Shown piece by piece: positions 18,396 through 27,066 of a DNA stretch of 64,000 bases. This stretch comes from Streptomyces sp. Mut1. GTDB lineage: Bacteria; Actinomycetota; Actinomycetes; Streptomycetales; Streptomycetaceae. Location: contig NZ_CP120997.1 of NCBI RefSeq assembly GCF_030719295.1, forward strand, positions 1,364,001 to 1,428,000, written 5' to 3'. The notes under the pieces were generated by a model. That model did no database searches. It was not told the DNA's origin and saw only the letters and a list, made by a program, of their open reading frames with translations. The position numbers were made by a program, and so were the translations under genes. Numbering within the stretch: position 1 is the first letter of the stretch; each line of letters opens with the position of its first letter.

Positions 18396-19214
18396 TCACG
18401 CCGCGCCGCCCCGCCACAGGTCCCGCTGCCGCCGGGTCCACCGGGTGCCCCGGTGGCGGGGGCCCAGCACCCGCACCATGTCGTCGAACAGCCGCTCGTA
18501 CGCCTGGGCCGCCCCGGCCCCGTCACCGGCCCGCGCCCGCGTGCCGGCCAGGGTCAGCCGGGTGAGCAGCACGACGTGGTGACCGGCGCCGCGCACCCGT
18601 ACCCGCTCCGCGAGCAGCTGCTCGTACGCGTCCACGGCACCGGCCTCGTCCCCCTGGTTCCACCGCAGCCGGGCCAGTCTCAGCAGGGCGCCGAATCCGT
18701 CCGGCTCCTTGCGCAGGACCACCGCCTCCCGGACCGGCCCCTCCAGCTCGTCCCTCACCGGCAAGGGCGGCGTCCACCCCGGCCTCACCCGCCAGTAGGC
18801 CGAGTTGCGCCGCGCCCACGGGACGCGGGGGTGCTCCTCGCCCAGCGCCCGCGCCAGGTCCGGCAGCACCTGCTCGTACGCCCGGGCCGCCCCGGCCCCG
18901 TCACCGGCCTCGGCCCGCGTCCCCGCCAGGGCGAGCCGGGTGTCCAGGACGAGCGGATGATCCGCTCCCCAGGCCCGGGTCCGTGCCGCGACGAGTTGCC
19001 CGTACGTCTCCACGGCGGCGGCCGGCTGCCCGCTCCGCCTGCGCCGCAGGGCGGTGTGGCGGAGGGTGCGGGCCTCCCCCTCCTCCTCGCGCAGCAGCCG
19101 GTCCCGGTCCGTCATCAGCCGGTGCGGATGCCACTTCAGCTCCCTGCGGATGTCGCGGCTGTCGGCGATGACGCCCAGACCGATGCGGACCCATCGCCTC
19201 ACTGTCCTGCCCAT
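18396..19214 (-). CDS. TPR-like protein with an internal duplication
   Basis: A 272-residue protein with no catalytic motif. Two long segments resemble each other: about residues 70-150 (LALAGTRAEAGDGAGAARAY) and about 190-270 (LTLAGTRARAGDGAGAAQAY). Each starts with AV(E/D)(T/A)Y and ends with a WxRR-x5-WR pattern, so each is probably a set of tetratricopeptide hairpins copied once. This suggests a protein-binding scaffold. ATG at 19214 has a GGAGGGG stretch upstream, 10-12 bases away. It follows the streptogrisin-like gene, separated by a strong terminator, so it probably has its own promoter. Partner unknown. Confidence 0.7.
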   Translation of the reverse strand: MGRTVRRWVRIGLGVIADSRDIRRELKWHPHRLMTDRDRLLREEEGEARTLRHTALRRRRSGQPAAAVETYGQLVAARTRAWGADHPLVLDTRLALAGTRAEAGDGAGAARAYEQVLPDLARALGEEHPRVPWARRNSAYWRVRPGWTPPLPVRDELEGPVREAVVLRKEPDGFGALLRLARLRWNQGDEAGAVDAYEQLLAERVRVRGAGHHVVLLTRLTLAGTRARAGDGAGAAQAYERLFDDMVRVLGPRHRGTRWTRRQRDLWRGGAA

Positions 19215-19238
19215 GTGCCCCCGTCCCCTCCCACGCGT

Positions 19239-19270
19239 GCATGGCCCCCGGCCGGAGCCGGGGGCCATGC
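19239..19270 (-). terminator. 14-bp hairpin after the first S1 protease gene
   Basis: Arms 19239-19252 and 19257-19270 pair perfectly around a CGGA tetraloop. It starts 17 bases past the protease stop. Confidence 0.78.
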
Positions 19271-19287
19271 GTCACCGTACGGAACGG

Positions 19288-20373
19288 TCAGCCGATCTGT
19301 GCGCCGAACGCCGCCAGCGCCTCCGGCACCGGCTGGAAGAACGTTTCGCCGCCCGACGAGCAGTCACCGCTGCCGCCCGAGGTCAGGCCGATCGCCGTGT
19401 CACCGGCGAAGAGCGAGCCGCCGCTGTCGCCGGGCTCGGCGCAGACCGTGGTCTGGATGAGCCCGTTGACGATGTCGCCGTTGCCGTAGTTGACCGTGGC
19501 GTCCAGGCCCGTCACCTCGCCGTCGTGGACCTGGGTGGTGGAGCCGCTGCGGGTCACCGTCATCCCGACGGTGGCCTCGCCCGCCTTGGTGATGGGCTGG
19601 GTGGAGCCGTTGTAGAGGTCGACCTCACTGGGGTGGGCCGTGTCCGAGGTGTACTTCACCAGGCCGAAGTCGTTGCCCGGGAAGTCCGAGCCGGCGTTCG
19701 TGCCGATCTCGGCGCCGCTCTGGGAGTCCGACCAGCTGGAGATCGCCTCGGTGCAGTGCCCGGCGGTCAGGAAGTACGGCTCGCCGTCCTTGACCACGTT
19801 GAAGCCGAGCGAGCAGCGCCCGCCGTTGCCCCAGATCGCGTCGCCGCCCGCGATGAACGGCTTGAACTCCCCGGCCGTCTTCTTGAGTTCGGCCTTGCCG
19901 CCCAGCGAGTCGACCACCGCGCCGAGCTTCTTCAGGTCGGCACCCTTGACCGTGCGGTCGGCGGTGACGACGACCTTGTTGCTGACCGGGTCGACGGCCC
20001 ACGAGGTGCCGGGGATCGTCGCCTTGCCGGCCAGGGTCTGCCGGGCGGACTTCAGGTCGGCGAGCGAGTTCTGCACGATTCTGGCCGTGCCGCCCGCCTG
20101 CCGCACCCGCTCGGCGGCGGCCTCGTCGACCACGTTCATCACGAGGTGCTTGCTGCCGGCGTCGTAGTACGCGCCGGCCGCGCCGGTCCCCAGGTCCTTG
20201 CCCAGACCCGTGGCGAGCTTCCCGGCCGCGTCCGCGCTCAGCGTCCGCGCGGTGAACTGCGGCACCTGCTCACTGGCGTTGGCGCTCTGGAACGTCACGC
20301 CCGCCGCGACCAGGCCGACGACCGCCGAGCCGGCCAGCACTGCGCGCTTCCTCGATATGTGTCGATGCTTCAA
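19288..20373 (-). CDS. Secreted S1-family serine protease, streptogrisin type with pro-domain
   Basis: A 361-residue pre-pro-protease. A signal peptide occupies about residues 1-34 ([18 protein letters not shown]), and an alpha-lytic protease-like pro-domain runs to about 160. The chymotrypsin-fold protease carries all three catalytic residues: His in FLTAGHC, Asp in GNDFGLV and Ser in [10 protein letters not shown]. Cysteines pair around His and Ser as in streptogrisins. The start is an unusual TTG at 20373, chosen because AGGAGG stands exactly 6 bases before it; an upstream in-frame ATG lies beyond that site. It is a paralogue of the protease at 25113-26021, and the two flank the STAND/SLATT pair. 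Confidence 0.93.
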   Translation of the reverse strand: MKHRHISRKRAVLAGSAVVGLVAAGVTFQSANASEQVPQFTARTLSADAAGKLATGLGKDLGTGAAGAYYDAGSKHLVMNVVDEAAAERVRQAGGTARIVQNSLADLKSARQTLAGKATIPGTSWAVDPVSNKVVVTADRTVKGADLKKLGAVVDSLGGKAELKKTAGEFKPFIAGGDAIWGNGGRCSLGFNVVKDGEPYFLTAGHCTEAISSWSDSQSGAEIGTNAGSDFPGNDFGLVKYTSDTAHPSEVDLYNGSTQPITKAGEATVGMTVTRSGSTTQVHDGEVTGLDATVNYGNGDIVNGLIQTTVCAEPGDSGGSLFAGDTAIGLTSGGSGDCSSGGETFFQPVPEALAAFGAQIG

Positions 20374-20582
20374 CTTCGACCTCCTGTGGGGGCCGCGCAC
20401 AGATGATGTGGGGTCGTCCGTGCACGGAGGATGAAGCGCCCACTATGGTCAGCGCCCGGATGGGCACACAAGGCCGAATCCTGGACGCACACACGACAAC
20501 ACCGGTTCGGTCTCGCGGCGTTCACGTCCCCCGGGGCATGCCGTGACCGTTTCGTTCGTGTATGAACGGTGCGACCGCGCTC

Positions 20583-23500
20583 TCAGACGGCGAGCGGTTC
20601 CAGCTCGCGCCGGAACCGGCCCCCGTCACGAGCGGTCCGGGTCAGCGGATGCTCGTCGCCGAGTTGCCGGGACAGTTCGCCGGCTGTCTCCGCCCTGACC
20701 CGACGCGCCGCGTCCCCGCGCCCCAGCGCATCGAGGGTGACCGCCATGTTCGCCGTCATGGCGAGCGTCTCCGGGTGATGGACCCCCAGAACCTCCCGGA
20801 ACTGCCCGGCCAATCGTTGTTCGGTCTCCAGCACCGGGTGCATGTCGCCCCCTCCGGCCGTGACGTTGGCCAGGTTCATCGTGCTGAACAGCGTGTGGGG
20901 GTGTTCCCGCCCGTACACCTCCTCCATCGCGGCAACCACGCGGATCAGCGTCCGTTGTGCCTCCTGCGCCGCAGCGGCTCCCGCGAGGTAGAGGCCCAGG
21001 TTGTTCAGCGCCGCCAGGGTGTACGGGTGCCTCTCGCCGTACAACCGGAGGTACTGACCGAGGACCTCCCGAGCGGTGTCCCCGGCCTCTGCCGCCCCAC
21101 CCGCCGCGAACAGGTCGGCCGCCAGGTTGAGGTCGCAGGCCAGCGACTCCGGGTCGGCGGAGGTGTACTCGGCACGGTACCGGGCCCGGGTCGCCACCGT
21201 GAGCCGGCGCGCTTCCTCCAGCCTGCCCGCCCGGCGCAGCGAGACCGCCAGGCCCCTGGCCGCAACAAGTGCGCCCGGGAAGGACGGGCCGAGGATGGCC
21301 TCGTAGCTGTCGTACGTACGCCTGAGGAGGTCCGCCGAGTCCTCGAACCGCCCGATGTCCCGCAGATCACGGGCCAGGCTCACGGCCGAGGAGAGGCTGC
21401 GCGGGTGCTCCGGGCCCAGGACCTCGCGCTCTGTCGCCAGGGTGATCTCGTCGAGCTCCATGGCTTCCGCGTAACGGCCGCGCGTGCGGTAGATGTTGGC
21501 GAGGTGGAAGCAGAGGTGAAGGTACTCGACATCCCGCCGCCCCAGCGTCTCGCGCCAGAGCACACGCAGCTCCTCGCAGAGCATGGTGGCTGCCTTGAGG
21601 TCACCGCGCTTCCACAGATGGCGCACCCGGTCGATCATGAGCCTGCGGGCTTCGGGCTCCTTGCAGTTGCGGGCGTCGGACGGGCCCAGGTGCGGCCACA
21701 GCGTGGAATACAGCGGCCGGTTGGCGGGGATGTCGACCGGCTCGTCGTTATCGGGCCTGGCACCCGCCAGGATCCGATGGACGGTGTGCCGGGCGTCCTG
21801 CTGCTCCTCCTCGGTCATCCGGGCCCGGATGACGGCCCGGACGAGCCGGTGCACCCGGATGGAGTTGGAGACCTGGTCGACTTCGGCAAGGGCGAACCGG
21901 TCGATCTCCCTGATGACGCGGCCCAGCATCAGCTTCCCCCGGAGCGAGGCGTCGTACGGCTTCAGCGCCTCGATCGTCTCCTCGCCGTACAGGAGGTTCC
22001 CGGAGATCGGCTCGGGGCCGAAGAAGGCGCACAGCTGGAGGAGACGCATCGCGGCGGGCGAGCGCTCCTCAAGACGCCGGATGGAGATGTTCCAGGTCGC
22101 CGCGACCGGCTCGGGGTATCCGGCAGGCTGGTTGAGCGCCAGGACCTCCGGGGCCCGCCGAGCCGGCTGTTCCAGGTAGGTGTCGATCGGGGTGGCGGTC
22201 TCCGCGATGCACGCGGCCGCCTGCTCGACGGCGAGCGGCAGGTCGCCCACGGCGGCGGCCACCCGGTCCGCGTCCGCGTCGCTCAGACCCGGCGCCCGGC
22301 GCCGGAGGTGCTCGATGGACTCCTCGCGCGGGAAGACGTCGACGGGCACCGCGTCGCCGTGCTGGGACCAGGCCCGGTTGCGGGAGGTGACCAGGATGTG
22401 GCCGGGGCCGCCCTCGGGGAAGTAGCGCCTCAGCCGTTCAGGGTCGTCCGCGTTGTCGAAGACGAGCAGCCAGCGGTCCGAGGGCACCCCGTGGCGCAGC
22501 AGGTCGACGGCCTCCCGGGAGGCGGCAGCCATGTCGTCGCCGCTCCGGGCGCCAAGCCGGACGGCGAGTTCGGCGAGAGCGGCGACGACGGCGTCGGCCT
22601 GCTCGGACGATATCCACCAGACCAGGTCGTAGTCGGCCATGAAGCGGTGCGCGTACTCCAGGGCGACCTGGGTCTTGCCGACGCCACCAGGTCCGTACAG
22701 CGCCTGCGGCTGCGGCAGCACGACTGCCTTGCCGCCGCCGAGCCGGTCGCGCATCCGCTCCAGGGCCGGCGAGCGGCCGGTGAAACCTGGGTTGCGCGGC
22801 GGTGCGTTCCAGATCCGTGGGACGGTGCCGGGGAAGCGCGGGCCGGGCGAGACCGCGCCGGTGAGCGGCACGGGCCGGTCCAGGGCGCGTAACAGGGCGG
22901 CGATGGCGTGCACCTCGTCGAGCCGGAACAGGTCGACAGGGTCGTGGTCGGTGAAGGCCGCGGACAGCCGTACGTCCCCGACCCTGAGCGGCAGCAGACG
23001 ACGCCGCCCACCGTCCGGGTTCTCGGCGACGGCCCGGCCCCAGAGGTCAGCCGCGTGTCGCGACCCGAGGTAGGCGCTGGAGAGCAGGAACACGGTCGTG
23101 ACCGCGTTCTCGCTGGTGACGGCGGCCGTCTCCTGGGGGCCCCGCTCGACGGACGCGTCCTGGGGCACGACACGGAGGCCGGCCCGGGTGAGGACGGACT
23201 CGATCCAGTCGGCCCACATCCGGTTCTCCGGCACATAGCTCAGGATGAGAGTGGTGGGCGATGCGGGCCTGCGCCTGGTGAACGCGTCGCGGATGCGCAG
23301 TCGCGCCTCTTCCCCGACCGGGGGCATCGAGGTGATCTCCTGGCCGGTGATGACGGAGGTGAGCCGTTCGAAGGCGGAGAGGAGGGAGTTGCTGAGCCCC
23401 GCCTCGTCCGCGAAGGTGGCCAGCGTCTCTTCGTACGCGTAGTAGGGACGGTATGGGATCTCCACCGCGCCCCAGTAGCCGGTGAGTTCGTCACCCGACA

Positions 23501-24266
23501 GGTCGCGCGGTATCCGCTCGAACCTCAGCCGGGCCAGGGCCCGTCCGGCGTCCGCCTTCGCCTTCTCGCTCTCGTCGATCCGCATCGGGACGGGGAGAAC
23601 GGAGATGGGGCGGCCGGTGTACTGCTCGGATATCTGCCGGGCGACCGAGGCCGCACCGTCGATGGACTGGTCGCTGAGGGTGAAGCAGTCGATGAGCACA
23701 TCGGGCAGGTGGACGGTGCAGATGTCGGCGATGTCGCTGAGGCCGGTACGGCTGTCGATGAGGACGTAGTCGTAGTCGGCCTTCATGTCGTCGCGCAAAG
23801 CGTCGAAGAAGCAGCCGCCTCCGAGCCGGTCGTAGAAGTTGTCCCAGTCAAACGTGGAAACGGTCGCGGAGTACTCGCGGTTCTGCCGTCCGGCGGAGAG
23901 GAAGTCGAGCGCTCCTCCGTGCGGGAACTCCCAGCCGAGCGCCTCGGGGGTGAGCGAGACCGCGTGCGGCTGGATCCGCGCGTACTCCCGGTGCCATTCG
24001 TCGGCCCGTTGCGCGGGACTGGTCGCGGCCCAGGCGTAGTCGATGATCAGGTCGATGACGCCGGTGGTGGCCCCGAGCGTCGAGGGGCTGAGGAACGGAT
24101 GGAAGAACCGGTGCAGTCCGGGCGCCTCCAAGTCCCAGTCGACGGCCAGTACCCGTTTGCCGTTGGCGGCCAGAATCCAGGCGATGTTGGCCAGGGCCAT
24201 GGTGCGCCCCGTACCGCCCTTGTACGAGTAGAAGGTGACGATGCTCCCGTCACGACCGTCCGTCAT
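20583..24266 (-). CDS. FxsT-like STAND protein: ParA-like NTPase, TIR-like, NB-ARC and TPR domains
   Basis: A 1227-residue cytoplasmic signalling-type NTPase. Residues about 8-300 are a SIMIBI ATPase with a deviant Walker A (YKGGTGRTMALAN) and VDWDLEAPG. Residues about 335-460 look TIR-like (LILSYVPENRMWADWIESVL), but I see no clear catalytic Glu. Residues about 500-760 are an NB-ARC switch (YGPGGVGKTQVALE, LLVFDNAD, GDLPLAVEQAA). The rest is a series of roughly 42-residue TPRs with LGPEHPRSL-type linkers. ATG at 24266 follows GGAGG by 6 bases. One TTA codon lies at 22890-22892. The order matches FxSxx-COOH system TPR proteins, but no FxsA peptide or FxsB radical-SAM gene is nearby. A DUF4231 gene diverges from it. 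A conflict, defence or developmental role is inferred. Confidence 0.9.
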   Translation of the reverse strand: MTDGRDGSIVTFYSYKGGTGRTMALANIAWILAANGKRVLAVDWDLEAPGLHRFFHPFLSPSTLGATTGVIDLIIDYAWAATSPAQRADEWHREYARIQPHAVSLTPEALGWEFPHGGALDFLSAGRQNREYSATVSTFDWDNFYDRLGGGCFFDALRDDMKADYDYVLIDSRTGLSDIADICTVHLPDVLIDCFTLSDQSIDGAASVARQISEQYTGRPISVLPVPMRIDESEKAKADAGRALARLRFERIPRDLSGDELTGYWGAVEIPYRPYYAYEETLATFADEAGLSNSLLSAFERLTSVITGQEITSMPPVGEEARLRIRDAFTRRRPASPTTLILSYVPENRMWADWIESVLTRAGLRVVPQDASVERGPQETAAVTSENAVTTVFLLSSAYLGSRHAADLWGRAVAENPDGGRRRLLPLRVGDVRLSAAFTDHDPVDLFRLDEVHAIAALLRALDRPVPLTGAVSPGPRFPGTVPRIWNAPPRNPGFTGRSPALERMRDRLGGGKAVVLPQPQALYGPGGVGKTQVALEYAHRFMADYDLVWWISSEQADAVVAALAELAVRLGARSGDDMAAASREAVDLLRHGVPSDRWLLVFDNADDPERLRRYFPEGGPGHILVTSRNRAWSQHGDAVPVDVFPREESIEHLRRRAPGLSDADADRVAAAVGDLPLAVEQAAACIAETATPIDTYLEQPARRAPEVLALNQPAGYPEPVAATWNISIRRLEERSPAAMRLLQLCAFFGPEPISGNLLYGEETIEALKPYDASLRGKLMLGRVIREIDRFALAEVDQVSNSIRVHRLVRAVIRARMTEEEQQDARHTVHRILAGARPDNDEPVDIPANRPLYSTLWPHLGPSDARNCKEPEARRLMIDRVRHLWKRGDLKAATMLCEELRVLWRETLGRRDVEYLHLCFHLANIYRTRGRYAEAMELDEITLATEREVLGPEHPRSLSSAVSLARDLRDIGRFEDSADLLRRTYDSYEAILGPSFPGALVAARGLAVSLRRAGRLEEARRLTVATRARYRAEYTSADPESLACDLNLAADLFAAGGAAEAGDTAREVLGQYLRLYGERHPYTLAALNNLGLYLAGAAAAQEAQRTLIRVVAAMEEVYGREHPHTLFSTMNLANVTAGGGDMHPVLETEQRLAGQFREVLGVHHPETLAMTANMAVTLDALGRGDAARRVRAETAGELSRQLGDEHPLTRTARDGGRFRRELEPLAV

Positions 24267-24321
24267 CCGCGTCCTCCGCATCCGTCGAAGTCATGGCCCC
24301 TCCTGCATGAGTGCCCGCACC

Positions 24322-24342
24322 TGAGGCGTGAGGCGTGAGGCG
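24322..24342. repeat. Three perfect TGAGGCG repeats in the divergent promoter region
   Basis: TGAGGCG occurs three times head to tail at 24322, 24329 and 24336, inside the 128-base gap between the two divergent genes. It could be a regulator site or slippage product. Confidence 0.7.
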
Positions 24343-24394
24343 CATGCGAGCACGTAGTTGACCGCGTCACGACTTCACCGATGTACTCCCCTGC

Positions 24395-24958
24395 ATGCCG
24401 AGCACGCATGCCCAGGAGTCGGTCGACTCGCACCCTCTCCCGAATCAGTCCTTGACCACCGCGCACGACTACGTGGAGGGCAGGCTGGCGCAGTATCAGA
24501 AGTGGTATGACCGAAAGGCGGTCAAGACCAAGGCCATGCATCTGCGGATGCGCACACTGTCCGTCGTCGGAGGCGCCCTGGTTCCCGTTTTAGTCAACGT
24601 GGATCTACCGGCTTCGAAGCTCATCGCCACGGTGCTGAGTCTGATCGTCGTCGGCTCCGTTTCGCTGGAGAGCGTGTACCGCTATCGGGAGCAGTGGAAG
24701 AACTACCGGTCCACCGAGCAGCTCCTGGGGCACGAACGGATCTACTTCCAGACGAAGGTGGGCCCGTACGCCGGTCTCGCGGAGAACGAGGCGTTCACCA
24801 CTCTGGTCGCCCGCGTCGAGAGCGCGATCGCCAACGAGAACTCGGCGACCTTGAACGTGCTGACTCTGGGCGGCCAGGTGAATGCCGATGTCCAGGCCGG
24901 CCAGATCCCCGGCGCCCGTCAGGACCTGCGCCCCGGCGGCGGATCACCCGTGGCGTGA
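24395..24958 (+). CDS. DUF4231/SLATT-type two-transmembrane protein
   Basis: A 187-residue membrane protein. An amphipathic N-terminal helix (VEGRLAQYQKWYDRKAVKTK) precedes two hydrophobic segments at about residues 55-70 and 73-90. A conserved cytoplasmic helical part follows (YRYREQWKNYRSTEQLL, YFQTKVGPYAGL, FTTLVARVESAIANEN). This is the pattern of DUF4231, a SLATT-superfamily member predicted in the literature to form membrane pores as effectors of nucleotide-sensing or STAND conflict systems. ATG at 24395 is the first start, but its ribosome site is weak. Codon 66 is TTA (24590-24592), rare in Streptomyces. It is transcribed away from the large STAND gene and ends at a strong shared terminator. 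Confidence 0.82.
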   Translation: MPSTHAQESVDSHPLPNQSLTTAHDYVEGRLAQYQKWYDRKAVKTKAMHLRMRTLSVVGGALVPVLVNVDLPASKLIATVLSLIVVGSVSLESVYRYREQWKNYRSTEQLLGHERIYFQTKVGPYAGLAENEAFTTLVARVESAIANENSATLNVLTLGGQVNADVQAGQIPGARQDLRPGGGSPVA

Positions 24959-25004
24959 CGCGTCGCCCGTCTCGTCCGCGGGTCCGGACACCGGGACACG
25001 ACGA

Positions 25005-25041
25005 AGCCGGCCCCCGGGCGTGGTCCGCCCGGGGGCCGGCT
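25005..25041. terminator. 16-bp perfect hairpin between convergent genes
   Basis: Arms 25005-25020 and 25026-25041 pair perfectly around a 5-base loop. It lies between the DUF4231 gene (+) and the second protease (-), so it can stop transcription from both sides. Confidence 0.8.
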
Positions 25042-25112
25042 GGTGCCGAGCCGTGTCCGTACCGTGCCGGCCCGCCCGTACGCGACGGGCCGGCGCGGGT
25101 CCGGTCAGGCCG

Positions 25113-26021
25113 TCAGTACAGGCTGATGCCGTACTGGCTGAGCGCGCTCAGCGCGTTGGTGACCGGCTGGAAGAACGTCGTGCCGCCCGAGGAGCAGTTG
25201 CCGCTGCCGCCCGAGGTCAGACCGATCGCCTTGGAGCCGGAGTAGAGCGGACCGCCCGAGTCGCCGGGTTCGGCGCACACGTTGGTCTGGATCATGCCGT
25301 AGACGATATCGCCGCCGCCGTAGTTGACCGTGGCGTTGAGCCCGGTGACGGTGCCGCTGTGGATGCCGGTCGTGGAGCCACGGCGGGTGACGGACAGCCC
25401 GACGGTGGCGTTGGCCGCGCCGGTGATGTCGACGCTGCCCACCGTGCCCTCGTGGGAGACCGCGGCGTTGTCGTAGCGCACCAGCCCGTAGTCGTTGCCC
25501 GGGAAGCTGGAGACGACCGTCGGGCCGATGTAGGTGGTGTTCGAGGAGTTGGTGTACCAGGGGGGCTTGCCGTCGGTGCAGTGACCGGCGGTCAGGAAGT
25601 AGTACGTGCTGCCGCTGCGGACGTTGAACCCGAGGGAGCAGCGCCAGCCGGGTGCGTAGATGGCGTCACCGCCCGAGAGCAGCTTGCTGAACTTGCCGGG
25701 GGTGTGCTCGATGCGCAGGGCTCCGGCGTTGCTGCCCGCGGAGTCCTTGATCTGCTGGACCTCCGCCGCGGAGACCGTGCTGTCGACGGTGACCACGAGC
25801 TTGCCGGTCGCCGGGTCGGCACGCCAGGCGGTGCCGGCGACATCGGCGCCGAGGACGGCGTCGCCGGCCGCGGCGATCTGGTTGGCGCTGTACGTTCCGC
25901 TGGAACTGGCCTGCGCGGTGGGGACGGCCAGGGCGGCGACGGCCACGAGGCCCGCCGCGATGGCGATGGCCCTGCTCCGTCTCGCTATACCGCTGAGGGG
26001 GGTGGTGCGCTTGATCCTCAC
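25113..26021 (-). CDS. Secreted S1-family serine protease, streptogrisin B-like
   Basis: A 302-residue pre-pro-protease. The signal peptide spans about residues 1-38 ([18 protein letters not shown], cut near AQA), and a shorter pro-domain runs to about 115. The mature protease begins close to ISGGDAIY-like sequence ([18 protein letters not shown]). The triad is His in FLTAGHC, Asp in GNDYGLV and Ser in [13 protein letters not shown] at 26021 has GGAGG with 7 bases of spacing; the ATG two codons earlier would leave one base. It is shorter than its paralogue at 19288-20373 and faces the same way. Extracellular protein digestion is the expected role. Confidence 0.93.
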   Translation of the reverse strand: MRIKRTTPLSGIARRSRAIAIAAGLVAVAALAVPTAQASSSGTYSANQIAAAGDAVLGADVAGTAWRADPATGKLVVTVDSTVSAAEVQQIKDSAGSNAGALRIEHTPGKFSKLLSGGDAIYAPGWRCSLGFNVRSGSTYYFLTAGHCTDGKPPWYTNSSNTTYIGPTVVSSFPGNDYGLVRYDNAAVSHEGTVGSVDITGAANATVGLSVTRRGSTTGIHSGTVTGLNATVNYGGGDIVYGMIQTNVCAEPGDSGGPLYSGSKAIGLTSGGSGNCSSGGTTFFQPVTNALSALSQYGISLY

Positions 26022-26213
26022 TGTCATTCCTCCCGAGGGGAATCGGGGGTCCGCCTGTGGGGTGGTCGGACCCGTGAGGCGCAGTCAGGTTCACAGCCAT
26101 CCGTCCGCATTCCGAACATGCCGTGTCCCTGACAAGCGCTGCTCGGGAGTATTCAAGGCGTCAACTTCGCGCGCAAGGGCGTCTTTTGGCCTGAGCCCGG
26201 CGCGACAGGCACC

Positions 26214-26250
26214 GCCCGGCCCCCGCGGGCGAGACCCGCGGGGGCCGGGC
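26214..26250 (-). terminator. 16-bp perfect hairpin ending the monooxygenase/DUF1684 operon
   Basis: Arms 26214-26229 and 26235-26250 are perfectly complementary with a 5-base loop, 12 bases after the DUF1684 stop codon. Confidence 0.8.
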
Positions 26251-26262
26251 GAGGACGGTGCC

Positions 26263-27063
26263 TCAGGCGTCGATCCGGTGGCGCTCCCCCGCCTCGACGG
26301 CGACCGGGAGGGTGTTGCCGGGCGGCGGGAAGGGGCAGATGAAGTGGTCCGCGAAGGCGCACGGCGGCAGCAGCGCGCGGTTGAGGTCGACGGTCACCGA
26401 GCCGTCCCCGGCCGGCGCGGCGGGCCGCAGGAACCGGAAGCGGTAGCTGCTGTTCCCGCTGGTGGCGTCGGCGAAGACCGCCCAGAGCGAGCCGTCGGGC
26501 TCCACCGCGACCCGGAGCGTGTGCCCGGCCCCGTCCAGCTCGAAGGCGATCTCCCCGGCGAGCCCGAGCCCGCGCTCCACACCGTCGGCGTTCTCGACCC
26601 GGACGGTGCGGGAGTCCGGGTACGGCCGGAAGGTCCCCGGCACCACCCAGCGGGCGTCGTACGGGGTCGCCCCGATCGCCCGGAACGCGCGCCGCGCCGC
26701 GGAGTCCGGGTCGAAGACCCGTACCGCCCACAGGCCCTCGCGGCTCAGGACGACCAGCCTGCGCCCCTCGTGCGCCACCCGGGACGTGTCGACCGGACCT
26801 CGGTCGGCGCCCAGCCGGACCCGGCCGGTGAAGGGCTTCCCGTCGACGGTCAGCCCGTCCTCGGGGGCGGCTTCCAGCACCGGGGCGCCGTCCTCCTCCC
26901 GCCATCGGCCCGGGACGGCCGGAATTCGCCCCTCCGGGTAATCGGCGAGCCAATGGGTGCCGGTGAGGGAGAGCGGCCCGTACGGCCCCGAGACCGTGGC
27001 GGTCCGCTCCTCGTGCCAGCGCTCCCAGTCCCGCGCCGCCTGCTGCTGTGCTTGCGTGCTCAT
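26263..27063 (-). CDS. DUF1684-domain protein
   Basis: A 266-residue soluble protein of the DUF1684 family, recognised by the N-terminal WERWHEERTATVSGPYGPLS block, the central GTFRPYPDSRTVRVEN strand region and the C-terminal LNRALLPPCAFADHFICPFP signature. The biochemical role of the family is not known to me. It starts 3 bases after the stop of an LLM flavin monooxygenase gene, so it is the last gene of that operon and probably acts on or binds the same substrate class. It has no signal peptide. A strong hairpin follows. Confidence 0.85.
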   Translation of the reverse strand: MSTQAQQQAARDWERWHEERTATVSGPYGPLSLTGTHWLADYPEGRIPAVPGRWREEDGAPVLEAAPEDGLTVDGKPFTGRVRLGADRGPVDTSRVAHEGRRLVVLSREGLWAVRVFDPDSAARRAFRAIGATPYDARWVVPGTFRPYPDSRTVRVENADGVERGLGLAGEIAFELDGAGHTLRVAVEPDGSLWAVFADATSGNSSYRFRFLRPAAPAGDGSVTVDLNRALLPPCAFADHFICPFPPPGNTLPVAVEAGERHRIDA

Positions 27064-27066
27064 GGA

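Noticed and set aside
20374..20582. FxSxx-COOH peptide gene expected next to an FxsT protein
   Set aside because: No small frame ending in the FxSxx pattern and no radical SAM gene is present here or nearby, so the ribosomally made peptide pathway is not supported.
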